The notes below the pieces were generated by a model. It did not search any database. It had not been told where the DNA came from and was given only the letters and a program-made list of their open reading frames with translations. Of a stretch of DNA of 64,000 nucleotides, positions 16,642 to 24,975 are shown one piece after another. Position 1 is the first letter of the stretch; each line of letters begins with the position of its first letter. Both the position numbers and the translations under genes were made by a program. Source of the stretch: a virus; the IMG/VR virus record IMGVR_UViG_3300036770_007495, positions 124,001 to 188,000 of that record; one strand, written 5' to 3'.

Positions 16642-16954
16642 GAGCGAAATAAGAAAATTTGAAACTGGTGCACACAGAAATGATGATGCTAACAAACCCA
16701 AAATGTCATTGATTCCGCATGCTGAATTGATGCGAGTGCTTGCACGATATCGAGCAGGTGCTGATAAATTTGGAGCACACAATTGGAAAAATGGCATGCA
16801 ATTGTCTGAATTGTATGATAGTGCTCAGCGACATTTGACCAGCTGGTACATGAAAGATCAGAGTGAGGATCATGCTGCAGCTGCAGTTTGGAATATTCTT
16901 TGTGCCATGTGGATGGAACAAAACAAACCTCAAATGGATGACAGAATTTTATGA
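16640..16954 (+). CDS. DUF5664 / MazZ-like dNTP pyrophosphohydrolase family protein
   Basis: 104 residues. GAHRNDDANKPKMSLIPH, ADKFGAHNWKNG, SAQRHLTSW and a final DHAAAAVWNILCAMW helix match the DUF5664 family. Part of this family is now annotated as dATP/dGTP pyrophosphohydrolase related to MazZ of cyanophage S-2L. These enzymes adjust nucleotide pools. No PurZ- or DatZ-like partner is visible in the window, so diaminopurine DNA is not implied. It overlaps the next gene by 4 nt (ATGA), consistent with coupling. Confidence 0.8.
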   Translation: MSEIRKFETGAHRNDDANKPKMSLIPHAELMRVLARYRAGADKFGAHNWKNGMQLSELYDSAQRHLTSWYMKDQSEDHAAAAVWNILCAMWMEQNKPQMDDRIL

Positions 16955-17628
16955 AAACAACGTTGTATGTGAGTTGCACACAAAAAAGCAATGAAGAGGA
17001 TACTTTGATTAATCAGAGTGCGTACAATACAGGCTTCTTGGGTGAAGATGATACACTGCACATTGTTACCAACAATCGCAGAGGTCTCAGCAAAGTTTAC
17101 AATGAGTTCATCAATGAAAAAATTGCCAAAGAGCATGACCGCATCGTTTTCGTTCATGATGATGTCTACATTGATGATGTCATGATCAATGTGAAGCTCA
17201 ATGAAGCAATGTATGGTGAATCAAAGTTTGACATTGTGGGTCTTGCTGGAACACGCAACCCACAAATTAAACACCCTGCATTGTGGCACATCATGGGCAA
17301 GCGCGAAGATCATCGCGGATATGCTGGTCACATTTTTGGCAAACACAAAGTCATGACTGGGTTTGGACCCACTCCAGATCGTGTTGCCATCATTGATGGT
17401 TTGTTTGTTGCAGTCAATGTTGCTCGTGCACTTGAAACTGGATGGAGGTGGAATGAAAACTTTGATTTTCATCATTATGACATTGCAAGCTGCATTGATG
17501 CAAATGCCAAAGGCATGCGCATTGGAGTATGGCCCATCAATGTGTTTCATGCATCTCCTGGACTTGCAAGCCTAGAAGATGTTGCATGGAGCAAGAGCAA
17601 TGAAAAATTCTTACAGTTGTATTCCTGA
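16951..17628 (+). CDS. Glycosyltransferase-like family 2 protein
   Basis: 225 residues. RGLSKVYNEFIN followed by IVFVHDDVYIDD matches the GT-A-like Glyco_tranf_2_5 family (PF13712), whose HDD plays the part of the DxD metal site. A YAGHIFG region and an FHHYDIASC segment follow. The substrate is unknown. It is coupled to the DUF5664 gene and precedes gp41, so it belongs to the early/middle block rather than the glycan cassette. Confidence 0.75.
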   Translation: MKTTLYVSCTQKSNEEDTLINQSAYNTGFLGEDDTLHIVTNNRRGLSKVYNEFINEKIAKEHDRIVFVHDDVYIDDVMINVKLNEAMYGESKFDIVGLAGTRNPQIKHPALWHIMGKREDHRGYAGHIFGKHKVMTGFGPTPDRVAIIDGLFVAVNVARALETGWRWNENFDFHHYDIASCIDANAKGMRIGVWPINVFHASPGLASLEDVAWSKSNEKFLQLYS

Positions 17629-17651
17629 TTTTTGACATATCTTACTAACAC

Positions 17652-18974
17652 ATGAATTTAGACTTGGATTGGATGGAAAAAGTAGTGACATACAAGTCAC
17701 TGGTGGATGAAGAATATTTGCTAACAATCATTGATCATGTAAAGCCAGAGTATTTCACAGACAAGAATCTGCAGGTTGTGTTTGATGTAGTATGCAATTT
17801 CTACAACAAACGCAAAGCATTGCCTACCAACTCTGAAATCAGAGCATATCTTGATACAGATGAAAAACGAGAGAGCTTCAAGAAAGCACTCAACATCATT
17901 TCAACTGTTGACAAGAATCTCAACAGAGATGAATTGTATGACAATACAGAGCGCTTTTTAAAAGAACGCGGCATTTATCAGACCATGATGTCTGTTGCCA
18001 AAGATGTTGGCAGTGGCAACATTGATACCAGTAAAATTCTGGATCAGTTTGAAAAATCATGCACTGTTACTTTGGTGCATGACATTGGATTGGATCTGCT
18101 CACAAATTTTGATCGAGTAGTTCAAGATCTCAAGCGAGTTGATCCTACAATTTCAACTGGATACAAATGGCTTGATGAAAAGCTTGGTGGGGGTTTCATG
18201 CAAGATGGAAGAGCCATGTATGTGTTTGCTGGTGAGACCAACATTGGCAAAAGCATCATTCTAGGCAATTTTGCAGTCAACATTGCCAAGCAAAAGAAAA
18301 CTGTGCTGGTAATTTCTCTTGAAATGTCAGAGATGGTTTATGCTAAACGTCTAACAGCTCAAATTGCAAAAACACCAACTGGCAAACTTGCCGATGATGT
18401 TGAAGTTGTTGAAGCAAAAATGCACAACTTCAAAGATGCGACTGGCGGCAGAATCATCATCAAAGAGTTTCCGCCAAGCTGCATGTCTCCAAGAGACATT
18501 CAAGGTTACATCACCAAAGTTATCAAGAAAGGTATTCACATTGATGCAATTGTTCTAGACTACATCAACTTGCTTACAACCACACGAGGCAAAGATTCAT
18601 ATGAACGCATCAAATACATCAGTGAAGAAACTCGTGCACTGACATACATCTTCAAATGCCCCATCATCACTGTTACTCAGCTCAACAGAACAGGTTACTC
18701 TGTGAGTGAACCAGGACTGACATCATTGAGTGAGAGTTATGCTCTTGGTGCAACTGCTGACTTCATTGCCAGTGCATGGCAAGGTGAAGGTGACAATGAA
18801 GCAGGCATTTTGAGACAATCCATTCTTAAAAATCGCTTTGGTCGTAATCTCGGAACCAATGCATTCAAGATTGATTATTCAACACTCACCATCTCTGAAG
18901 ATCAAGCGCTCAACAACATGACTCAAGATTCTGAAGATGTAGCCAAGGCACTCAGCATCTTAACACAAGGTTGA
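17652..18974 (+). CDS. gp41: gp41-like replicative DNA helicase (DnaB family)
   Basis: 440 residues (T4 gp41 is 475). An N-terminal helical domain precedes a RecA-like core with Walker A GETNIGKS (about 193-200), VISLEMSE, Walker B IVLDYINLL and TQLNRTG. It forms the hexameric 5'-3' helicase of the primosome with gp61. No intein is seen at the Walker A site. Confidence 0.95.
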   Translation: MNLDLDWMEKVVTYKSLVDEEYLLTIIDHVKPEYFTDKNLQVVFDVVCNFYNKRKALPTNSEIRAYLDTDEKRESFKKALNIISTVDKNLNRDELYDNTERFLKERGIYQTMMSVAKDVGSGNIDTSKILDQFEKSCTVTLVHDIGLDLLTNFDRVVQDLKRVDPTISTGYKWLDEKLGGGFMQDGRAMYVFAGETNIGKSIILGNFAVNIAKQKKTVLVISLEMSEMVYAKRLTAQIAKTPTGKLADDVEVVEAKMHNFKDATGGRIIIKEFPPSCMSPRDIQGYITKVIKKGIHIDAIVLDYINLLTTTRGKDSYERIKYISEETRALTYIFKCPIITVTQLNRTGYSVSEPGLTSLSESYALGATADFIASAWQGEGDNEAGILRQSILKNRFGRNLGTNAFKIDYSTLTISEDQALNNMTQDSEDVAKALSILTQG

Positions 18975-18990
18975 TTTTTATCAAAATCAT

Positions 18991-18997
18991 GTAAATA
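18991..18997 (+). promoter_or_regulatory. Late-type -10 element (GTAAATA) before the DHH gene
   Basis: GTAAATA, then CCCAG, then the ATG at 19003, a gap of 5 nt as at virion genes. Unusual for a gene in the replication block. Confidence 0.5.
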
Positions 18998-19002
18998 CCC
19001 AG

Positions 19003-19896
19003 ATGTCAAAGCAAAAAATAGTTGTTTGGTCTGATGTAGATCTTGATGGCGCCATGTGCCAGCTCATGTTGCGATGGCTGCATGGAGCGGAAAACATTGA
19101 GATGCGCATTTGCAATGTGGCGCGTCTGCGTGAGGAGTTGCTCAAATGGTTGATGACTCACAAATTCGCTGATTACAATCAAGTAGTTTTTGCTGATCTT
19201 GATACCACACATGTGGCAGATTTGATTGATGTAGCAAATGTTACCATTTACGATCACCACAGTTCACATGCAGCAAACATCTATACCAAAGCCAAGACCA
19301 ACATCATTGCATGCAAATCTGCTGCAGAAGTAATTTACAGATGCAACAAAGAAGCATTCAGCAAATGCTTGACAGCAGAGAAGATGAAACTGCTGTTGCT
19401 AGTGAGCGATTTTGATAGTTACACTCTTGAACTCAAAGACTCTAAAAATTTGAGCATTGTATTTTGGAGTCAAACAGGCAACAGAGTGGAGCAGTTCTGC
19501 AAAGACTTTGCCAATGGTTTCAAAGGTTTTACACAGCTGCAGCACAATGCCATTGTTTTGTATGGCAAAAAACTGCAAGACATTTTGAGCAACTTGCAGC
19601 TGTTTGTAGGAAGCATCAAAGAAAACAAAGTCATTAGCTGTTTTTGTGATACCGCCCACAATGATGTTGCAACTCACATCATTAATACTCACAAAGCTGA
19701 TGTTGTGATGCTTGTGAATCCCAAAACTCAAACTGTATCTTTTCGCAAACATGATGATTGCAAAATTAATCTTGCAGAATTAGCTGCCAAACTTTGTGAA
19801 AATGGCGGTGGTCATGAAGATGCTGCTGGTGGCAAAATTTCCGAAAATTTCCTTCTGTTTACCAAAACTTTGACACCATATGAACTTAGCGAGTGA
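19003..19896 (+). CDS. DHH/DHHA1 family phosphoesterase
   Basis: 297 residues. DVDLDG at 11-16, an intervening ADLDTT, DHHSSHA at about 86 and SDFDSY supply the metal-binding aspartates and histidines. GGGHEDAAGG near 267-276 is the DHHA1 substrate-binding motif. The family includes RecJ and NrnA-type nano-RNases; the length suits an oligonucleotide or single-strand exonuclease of the NrnA type. It lies between gp41 and gp32. The 3' end overlaps the next gene by 17 nt. Confidence 0.88.
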   Translation: MSKQKIVVWSDVDLDGAMCQLMLRWLHGAENIEMRICNVARLREELLKWLMTHKFADYNQVVFADLDTTHVADLIDVANVTIYDHHSSHAANIYTKAKTNIIACKSAAEVIYRCNKEAFSKCLTAEKMKLLLLVSDFDSYTLELKDSKNLSIVFWSQTGNRVEQFCKDFANGFKGFTQLQHNAIVLYGKKLQDILSNLQLFVGSIKENKVISCFCDTAHNDVATHIINTHKADVVMLVNPKTQTVSFRKHDDCKINLAELAAKLCENGGGHEDAAGGKISENFLLFTKTLTPYELSE

Positions 19897-20146
19897 ATTT
19901 GAACAAGAGTATAACATGCTCGCATTTTGTAGCTTTCTTACCATCATTCATGGCAAGAAACTCAATCTGCCCAACATCTTTTTGTTGTTGCTGAAGAACA
20001 AAAAATACAGAGAACTGTTCAAAACCATGCTTGATTTGGAATGCGATTACCAAATATTCAAGATGTTCATTGATTACGATCCTACACTTTACAAAAGCAA
20101 ATACATTTCAAAATACCTCAACAAAACCAAAGATGCACTTAAGTGA
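19880..20146 (+). CDS. Hypothetical protein at the gp33 position
   Basis: 88 residues, helical and Leu/Lys-rich, not recognised. In T4 the order is 33-59-32 with 33 and 59 overlapping. This gene, the next one and gp32 show the same arrangement and sizes. Sequence similarity to gp33, the late co-activator, is not evident to me, so the assignment is positional only. It overlaps both neighbours (17 and 14 nt). Confidence 0.6.
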   Translation: MNLASEFEQEYNMLAFCSFLTIIHGKKLNLPNIFLLLLKNKKYRELFKTMLDLECDYQIFKMFIDYDPTLYKSKYISKYLNKTKDALK

Positions 20147-20783
20147 GTTTGAGAAACGCATTTACAACGAATATCTAAAAGCACTTCGCAGAGGCAAGCC
20201 ATACAGCACAAGAAAAAATTTCGACAAGGTAGATGATGAGACGTTTGTTTGCTTGAAGCAACTGTCGCAGTTTTTTCTTTCTTTTCCGCACATCAGAATA
20301 GATGCTTTTTTTGATGCAGGATTCAAAGATGCAGAATATCAGCCCTTGTCTTTTTTCAAGAGCATGCGAGCCATCAAACTGTATAATGTTTACATGAATG
20401 ATAAGCTCAACAAAGCAGATGATGAATGGGTGCTGAGTTTTGTCAAAGAGTCTTTGCAATTTGTGTATAAATTCTGCAAAGACAACAACATCAACATAGA
20501 TGAATACATTGACAGTGAATCACCTAGCGGTGTACCTTGGTATGCAATTCATCTGAAAGAATTTAAGGTATGCATATATTTGTTACTTGCATTTCCAATG
20601 TTTGAGAATAAATTAATGCAGCATAGTGATGAGATTGAATTGATTCTTGGTAAAGAATTTATCCAGAATTTTGCCCGTCACAGAACTATGTTTGTCACGT
20701 CCAACAAATGCAAAAAAATTGCACGAGCTGGCCTTGACATCTTAAAAACAGAAACCAAACTAAAACAAACCAAACCTAACTAA
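20133..20783 (+). CDS. Hypothetical protein at the gp59 (helicase loader) position
   Basis: 216 residues, against 217 for T4 gp59, and directly upstream of gp32 as in T4. The protein is helical and rich in Phe and Lys (FFLSFPHIRIDAFF; SFFKSMRAIKLY). I do not see a firm gp59 signature, so helicase-loader function is inferred from position and size. ATG at 20133 overlaps the previous gene. Its last codons (ETKLKQTKPN) are encoded by a G-free AC-rich stretch that forms the leader of gp32. Confidence 0.6.
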   Translation: MHLSEFEKRIYNEYLKALRRGKPYSTRKNFDKVDDETFVCLKQLSQFFLSFPHIRIDAFFDAGFKDAEYQPLSFFKSMRAIKLYNVYMNDKLNKADDEWVLSFVKESLQFVYKFCKDNNINIDEYIDSESPSGVPWYAIHLKEFKVCIYLLLAFPMFENKLMQHSDEIELILGKEFIQNFARHRTMFVTSNKCKKIARAGLDILKTETKLKQTKPN

Positions 20784-20793
20784 ACTAACCAAT
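20752..20793 (+). promoter_or_regulatory. G-free AAAC-rich leader of gp32, possible autoregulatory operator
   Basis: Forty-two nucleotides without any G, built of repeated AAAC/AAAC-C units, run up to the gp32 start codon. No Shine-Dalgarno is present. T4 gp32 represses its own translation by cooperative binding to an unstructured leader. This stretch could serve the same role. Confidence 0.45.
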
Positions 20794-21646
20794 GAAATAC
20801 AGCACCAACATGTTTGATAGCATCAGAGATGCTCTCAACAACCAACAACAGAAACAAAACACTGGCACACGTGACATTCTTACTCTTGAAAAGGGTAATA
20901 CTTATGTGGTGCGCCTTCTGCCTAACATCAAGGATCCAGACAAGACCTGGTTCAAGTATTCCACCTTTGGATGGAACAGCTTTGCAACTGGTGCATATGT
21001 CAGCGCCATTTCTCCAACCAGTTGGAATGAGCGTGATCCCATTGCTGAAGAACGCGTTCGCATCTACCGCAATGGATCTGAGGCAGACAAGGAGAAGATC
21101 AAGAACATTCGCCGCAGTGATCGTTGGATCATGAATGCTTATGTTGTCTCTGATCCAACCAACCCAGACAACAATGGCAAGGTGAAGCTCATTCGCTTTG
21201 GCAAGCAGCTCTTCAACATCATCAACAACGCAATCAGCGGTGAAGATGCAGATGAGTTTGGTGCCAAGATCTTTGACCTCACTTCTGCAGGTGTCAACCT
21301 CAAGATCAAGGTTGATGATCAGGGCGGTTTTGCAAACTACACTGCAAGCCGTTTCACCAGCCCAGCTGATTTGAAGCTCACCGAAGATCAGATTGAAAGC
21401 ATCTACAATTCCGTCAAGGAACTTGACAAGGTGTTCACAATTCGCTCTTATGATGATCTCAAAAAGCTGTTGGATGATCATTACCACTGTCAGGCTTCTG
21501 CTCCTGCTGCAGCTCATGTGCCTGCCAAGGCACCAATCAGCCATGCAGAGCAGTTCACACCAAGTGAAACTACTTCTGAAACCTCTTATGTTGATGAAGA
21601 GGATGACGAAGAAAAAATGCGTAAACTCATCAACGACCTCGGCTAA
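20792..21646 (+). CDS. gp32: gp32-like single-stranded DNA-binding protein
   Basis: 284 residues (T4 gp32 is 301). A short basic N-terminus (cooperativity domain) is followed by the OB-fold core with TYVVRLLPN, WFKYSTFGW and an IRRSDRWIMNAYVV segment, and by an acidic tail (VDEEDDEEK). The Cys/His zinc site of T4 gp32 is absent: the core has no cysteine, as in other marine T4-like gp32 proteins. It covers single-stranded DNA and binds polymerase, loader and UvsY. A second start at 20810 (MFDSIRDAL) is possible. Confidence 0.93.
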   Translation: MKYSTNMFDSIRDALNNQQQKQNTGTRDILTLEKGNTYVVRLLPNIKDPDKTWFKYSTFGWNSFATGAYVSAISPTSWNERDPIAEERVRIYRNGSEADKEKIKNIRRSDRWIMNAYVVSDPTNPDNNGKVKLIRFGKQLFNIINNAISGEDADEFGAKIFDLTSAGVNLKIKVDDQGGFANYTASRFTSPADLKLTEDQIESIYNSVKELDKVFTIRSYDDLKKLLDDHYHCQASAPAAAHVPAKAPISHAEQFTPSETTSETSYVDEEDDEEKMRKLINDLG

Positions 21647-21648
21647 TT

Positions 21649-22245
21649 ATGGACGACAGATCTGCAATTCTCAATTTCGTAGGCCAAATGTATGGCCAAA
21701 TGAAGGAAATCGATTCTAACATTGCTGCTGCTGGCAGTAATGCAAAATTCGGTGGACGAAGTGCAGAAATCAAAAAGGTGTTTGAGGAGGTTGCAGTAAA
21801 TCTGCAACCTCCCGCACCAACTACTGTTGCACCACAAATGATGCAGCAGCCTGTGTTTATACCTGCTCCAATGCCTGCACCTGCTTTGATGCCGGTGCCG
21901 CAACCAGCAGCTGCACAGGAGACACAAGAAGAGCAATTGGAGCTCAAATTTTCATCTTCAGACAAAGATGTTCTCAACAGCATTTACAATGTGCTGTTTG
22001 ACATCAAGAAGCTCTTGTCTGAAGCCATTGATTTGCAAAAGCAGCAACTACAAATGCCTGCAGTTAAGAAGGAAAAGAAAGCATCAACATTAGCTTCATG
22101 CTGTCTATGCGGTGGAGCAGCCAAAGGCAAGAAAGTGAATGAAAAGCTCTACACTGTAACTTGTGAAAGCTGCAAAAATTCAGAAGATGGCGTCAATGAA
22201 TCTGTTGCAAAAGTAGCCTGGAATAACAAAAACAAGCAATTATAG
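21649..22245 (+). CDS. Hypothetical protein with Lar-like zinc ribbon
   Basis: 198 residues. A helical N-terminus (1-50), a Pro/Met/Ala-rich linker (about 53-90), a second helix (about 105-135) and a C-terminal zinc-ribbon-like module: CCLCGG at 151-156, CESC at 172-175 and an AWNNKNK end. The arrangement CxxCGG...CxxC...AWN is that of the Lar restriction-alleviation family. It starts 2 nt after gp32. An anti-restriction role is only suggested by the ribbon. Confidence 0.65.
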   Translation: MDDRSAILNFVGQMYGQMKEIDSNIAAAGSNAKFGGRSAEIKKVFEEVAVNLQPPAPTTVAPQMMQQPVFIPAPMPAPALMPVPQPAAAQETQEEQLELKFSSSDKDVLNSIYNVLFDIKKLLSEAIDLQKQQLQMPAVKKEKKASTLASCCLCGGAAKGKKVNEKLYTVTCESCKNSEDGVNESVAKVAWNNKNKQL

Positions 22246-22251
22246 TTCTAA

Positions 22252-22968
22252 ATGAACCAAATTTGTGTAGATAAGAAAGACTTCTCATCTTTTGTCAAAA
22301 GTCTCGTTAAAATCAACGACTCAGCAATTTTTGCAGTCAGAGAAAATCAAATCACGTGCCTCATTGGATCACCAGACAATGTAACCATTGCATACGGAAC
22401 CTTCAAGTGTGGTACTTCATATGAAGGATGCATCAACATTTCAAGCTTGGTGAAGTTGGGCAAAGCCATTGACCAGATTGGTGAAAATACACCACAACTC
22501 ACTGTCAATGCAAACAATCTTGAATACAAGTCACCTTCTTTGCGATTCAAGTATCATTTGTTGGATCATGGCATCATCAATCAGCCAGCCATCAATGTAA
22601 AGAAAATCAATGAATTTATATTCAACATTGAATTTAGACTTGCTTCTAGCAAGCTCATTGATTTGAGCAAATTCAGTGCATTCAGCACTGACAGCAACAA
22701 AGTGTATTTGTCTTGTGATGGGGAGTCAGTGTTTGCTAACCTGACAGATAGAGCACGCTCCAATGTGGATAACATTGAGTTTGAATTTGCAAAATGTTCA
22801 ACTCCTTTTGATGCTATGCCATTCAATTTGGACTTTTTCCGCAGTCTCAGCTACACAAATGAGAGCAACATCAATGTCAGCATCAATTCTACAAAGCCAG
22901 TTATTGCCATTGATATAGAAAATGAGCGGTATAAATTAAAGTACATCACATCAGCATTTACGTCATGA
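22252..22968 (+). CDS. gp45: gp45-like sliding clamp
   Basis: 238 residues (T4 gp45 is 228). The pattern of a PCNA-like half-clamp is seen: NDSAIFAVRENQITCLIGSP near the start, a KYHLLDHG loop, and KVYLSCDGESVFANLTDRA with a final IDIENERYKLKYI strand. It tethers gp43 and, in T4, activates late transcription with gp33/gp55, so it links replication to the late promoters noted here. The stop overlaps the next gene by 4 nt. The clamp-loader genes gp44/gp62 are not in this window. Confidence 0.85.
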   Translation: MNQICVDKKDFSSFVKSLVKINDSAIFAVRENQITCLIGSPDNVTIAYGTFKCGTSYEGCINISSLVKLGKAIDQIGENTPQLTVNANNLEYKSPSLRFKYHLLDHGIINQPAINVKKINEFIFNIEFRLASSKLIDLSKFSAFSTDSNKVYLSCDGESVFANLTDRARSNVDNIEFEFAKCSTPFDAMPFNLDFFRSLSYTNESNINVSINSTKPVIAIDIENERYKLKYITSAFTS

Positions 22969-23312
22969 GAAAACAACGCAACAAAATTAGTACACCGAGC
23001 TACTTCATCAAGAGACTCAAAGACAACAAGTTCGTTACTTTTAGGATCTTCAATGATTATGCTCCAAGTGATCCACGTCGTTGGACCATTTTGGTAGAGC
23101 CAGGAATTTACAGCGTCTTCATTACGTGTTATGAGAACAAAGAGTTTGCCAATGACATCATGTTTGAATTCAATGATGGCGGCCTTTTGTTTCCTAAAAA
23201 TTTCAGCCTCAAAACTGATTCAATTGAAGTGGTGATCACACATCTCATTAGCAAAGGTGTTAACCCTAGTGCATCAACTTCCATCCATGAAAAAAGACAA
23301 CAACAGCAGTGA
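22965..23312 (+). CDS. Conserved T4-like hypothetical
   Basis: 115 residues. TPSYFIKRLKDN, DPRRWTILVEPG and VFITCYEN are patterns I associate with a short hypothetical found near the clamp gene in marine T4-like phages; its function is not known. A beta-rich core is followed by a Gln-rich end. It overlaps gp45 (ATGA) and the next gene (26 nt). Confidence 0.7.
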   Translation: MRKQRNKISTPSYFIKRLKDNKFVTFRIFNDYAPSDPRRWTILVEPGIYSVFITCYENKEFANDIMFEFNDGGLLFPKNFSLKTDSIEVVITHLISKGVNPSASTSIHEKRQQQQ

Positions 23313-23652
23313 GTTTGTAAATCTTTCTGGTAATTCAGACAACAAAAAGCCTCGCAAAAAGCAGATCAAAGTAACATCTGGTGAGCAGAAGCTTTTGAAT
23401 GCACTCATCAAAGATGCTCTGTTGCAAAATGTAACTGTCAACAAAGAGCGCATGTACAAGGAACAATGTGCTCAAGCAGTCATTGCTGTGCTGAGTGAGT
23501 TCTTGGCAAGTTACATGGTCATTGGTTATGACTTTGAAGGCACCCCCATTCGCATTGTATCAGCCAAAACAGGCATGGATGCTGATGCACTTGCTCAAGC
23601 AATTCAACGATACATAATGACGTCTCATTTAGGCAATGATTTCAATTCTTGA
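23287..23652 (+). CDS. Hypothetical protein
   Basis: 121 residues from the ATG at 23287. The first 30 residues are polar and basic (KKPRKKQIK). The rest is helical, with KERMYKEQCAQAVIAVLSEFLASYMVIGYDFEG. Not recognised. It overlaps both neighbours in the operon (26 and 17 nt), so it is probably co-expressed with the clamp and FEN nuclease. Confidence 0.6.
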   Translation: MKKDNNSSEFVNLSGNSDNKKPRKKQIKVTSGEQKLLNALIKDALLQNVTVNKERMYKEQCAQAVIAVLSEFLASYMVIGYDFEGTPIRIVSAKTGMDADALAQAIQRYIMTSHLGNDFNS

Positions 23653-23914
23653 AAAATGGCTAAAACATGAACATCACAGAAAAATTTTTGCTGTTACCAA
23701 AGGCACGTTTTTAGGTGAAATGTTGGTGTTCATAAAAGAGGAGGGAAGCAATTTTTGCTTCCTTTCTCTCCCTTCTTGTACAAACAGAAAAATACCCAAA
23801 GAAAAATTTGACTTTGGAATAGAAAATGGTATATTGGACTTTGTTGAGAAATCTCCAAGAGATGTCTACAAAGTAACAGTCAAACAATACCAAAAAAATG
23901 AATCTAATCATTGA
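23636..23914 (+). CDS. Conserved T4-like hypothetical
   Basis: 92 residues. A basic N-terminus, then FLGEMLVFIKEEGSNFCFLSLP and a C-terminal DFVEKSPRDVYKV stretch suggest a small beta-sheet domain. It resembles a small hypothetical seen beside the RNase H/FEN gene in marine T4-like phages. No function can be given. Overlaps both neighbours by 17 nt. Confidence 0.65.
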   Translation: MISILEKWLKHEHHRKIFAVTKGTFLGEMLVFIKEEGSNFCFLSLPSCTNRKIPKEKFDFGIENGILDFVEKSPRDVYKVTVKQYQKNESNH

Positions 23915-24776
23915 CGCAAGCAACATCATCCACCGCTCTTTTTGGATGGCCAACAAGAATGCAGGTGATGAGCAAAACAATGGAAGCTTGCATGCATACA
24001 TCTTTTTGCGCTCTCTAAAAAGTTATTGCGACAAGTTCAAGCCAGACAATGTATATTGCGTCTGGGATAAGAAGCTTGAACCCAAAGTGCCAAGCTTTCG
24101 CAAAGTCATTGCTGCAGAGACGTATAAAACCAATCGAGATGCAGAAAAGACCAAAAGTGTCTACACAGACTTTGACATCATTGAGCAATTCGTTAGTGCT
24201 CTTGGGTGCTTTAATGTCTACCCCTTTGCACTTGAGGGGGACGATGTTATTGCATATCTCACTAGAAAGATCAAAGAACCCAAGCTAATCATTAGTGCAG
24301 ATCGTGATTTGCTGCAGCTCATTGATGCAACAACGAGCTATTATGATGTAAACAAAAAAGCCATCATCAATTTGAGCAACTTTGAATCCACTTTTGACAT
24401 TGCATTCAATGACTTTGTCAAATACAAATGCCTCATTGGTGATGCTGCTGACAACATTGCCAAAGTGCTCACACCTGCCAAAGCCAAAAAGGTCATCAAA
24501 GGTGATATGCAACTCACCGAAGAACAACAACAGCAGTTTGAGTTCAATTTTAAGCTGACTGATTTGCACAATTCATATGAACACCAGCCCGGTGAACTGG
24601 AAAAAATGGATGAACAATTTGAGCATATGACTCACAATGGCAGCTTCAAGCTGTTTCAAACCATGTGCAGGCAGCATCAAATGAATGACATCATTGCCAA
24701 AGATCAAGATTGGCAGCAAACTTTCTTCGGGCGCAAAAGCCTATTTAACATTGTAAATATGTTCAAAGACGCCTAA
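23898..24776 (+). CDS. rnh: 5'-3' exonuclease / RNase H (FEN family)
   Basis: 292 residues (T4 RNase H is 305). Metal-binding motifs are IIDASNIIH at the N-terminus, EGDDVIAYL, SADRDLLQL and YKCLIGDAADN. The enzyme removes RNA primers and flaps during lagging-strand synthesis. A helical C-terminal region follows, where T4 RNase H contacts gp32. Last gene of the gp41-gp32-gp45 series before a late gene. Confidence 0.93.
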   Translation: MNLIIDASNIIHRSFWMANKNAGDEQNNGSLHAYIFLRSLKSYCDKFKPDNVYCVWDKKLEPKVPSFRKVIAAETYKTNRDAEKTKSVYTDFDIIEQFVSALGCFNVYPFALEGDDVIAYLTRKIKEPKLIISADRDLLQLIDATTSYYDVNKKAIINLSNFESTFDIAFNDFVKYKCLIGDAADNIAKVLTPAKAKKVIKGDMQLTEEQQQQFEFNFKLTDLHNSYEHQPGELEKMDEQFEHMTHNGSFKLFQTMCRQHQMNDIIAKDQDWQQTFFGRKSLFNIVNMFKDA

Positions 24777-24779
24777 ATA
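24773..24779 (+). promoter_or_regulatory. Late promoter -10 element (CTAAATA)
   Basis: CTAAATA overlapping the stop of the FEN gene, 7 nt before the ATG at 24787. Confidence 0.65.
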
Positions 24780-24786
24780 CATTCAT

Positions 24787-24975
24787 ATGAACTTTGTACG
24801 TCCAGTCAGAATGGTATCTCCATCAGGAGCAATGACCAATCCACGCATTGTAGAGCAGCGCGTGGGAGATAAAATCTATGTTGAAGCACATTGGTATGAT
24901 CCCAACAATGGCACCTTTTTTCACAAAGGTACTGTTGAGATCAAGGATGCCAATCCAGATGCTAACAAACATTAA
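24787..24975 (+). CDS. Small late hypothetical protein
   Basis: 62 residues, beta-rich (KIYVEAHWYDPNNGTFF), with no recognised family. A late promoter is set just before it, so it is probably a small virion or assembly protein. Both ends are polar and there is no membrane segment. Confidence 0.65.
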   Translation: MNFVRPVRMVSPSGAMTNPRIVEQRVGDKIYVEAHWYDPNNGTFFHKGTVEIKDANPDANKH

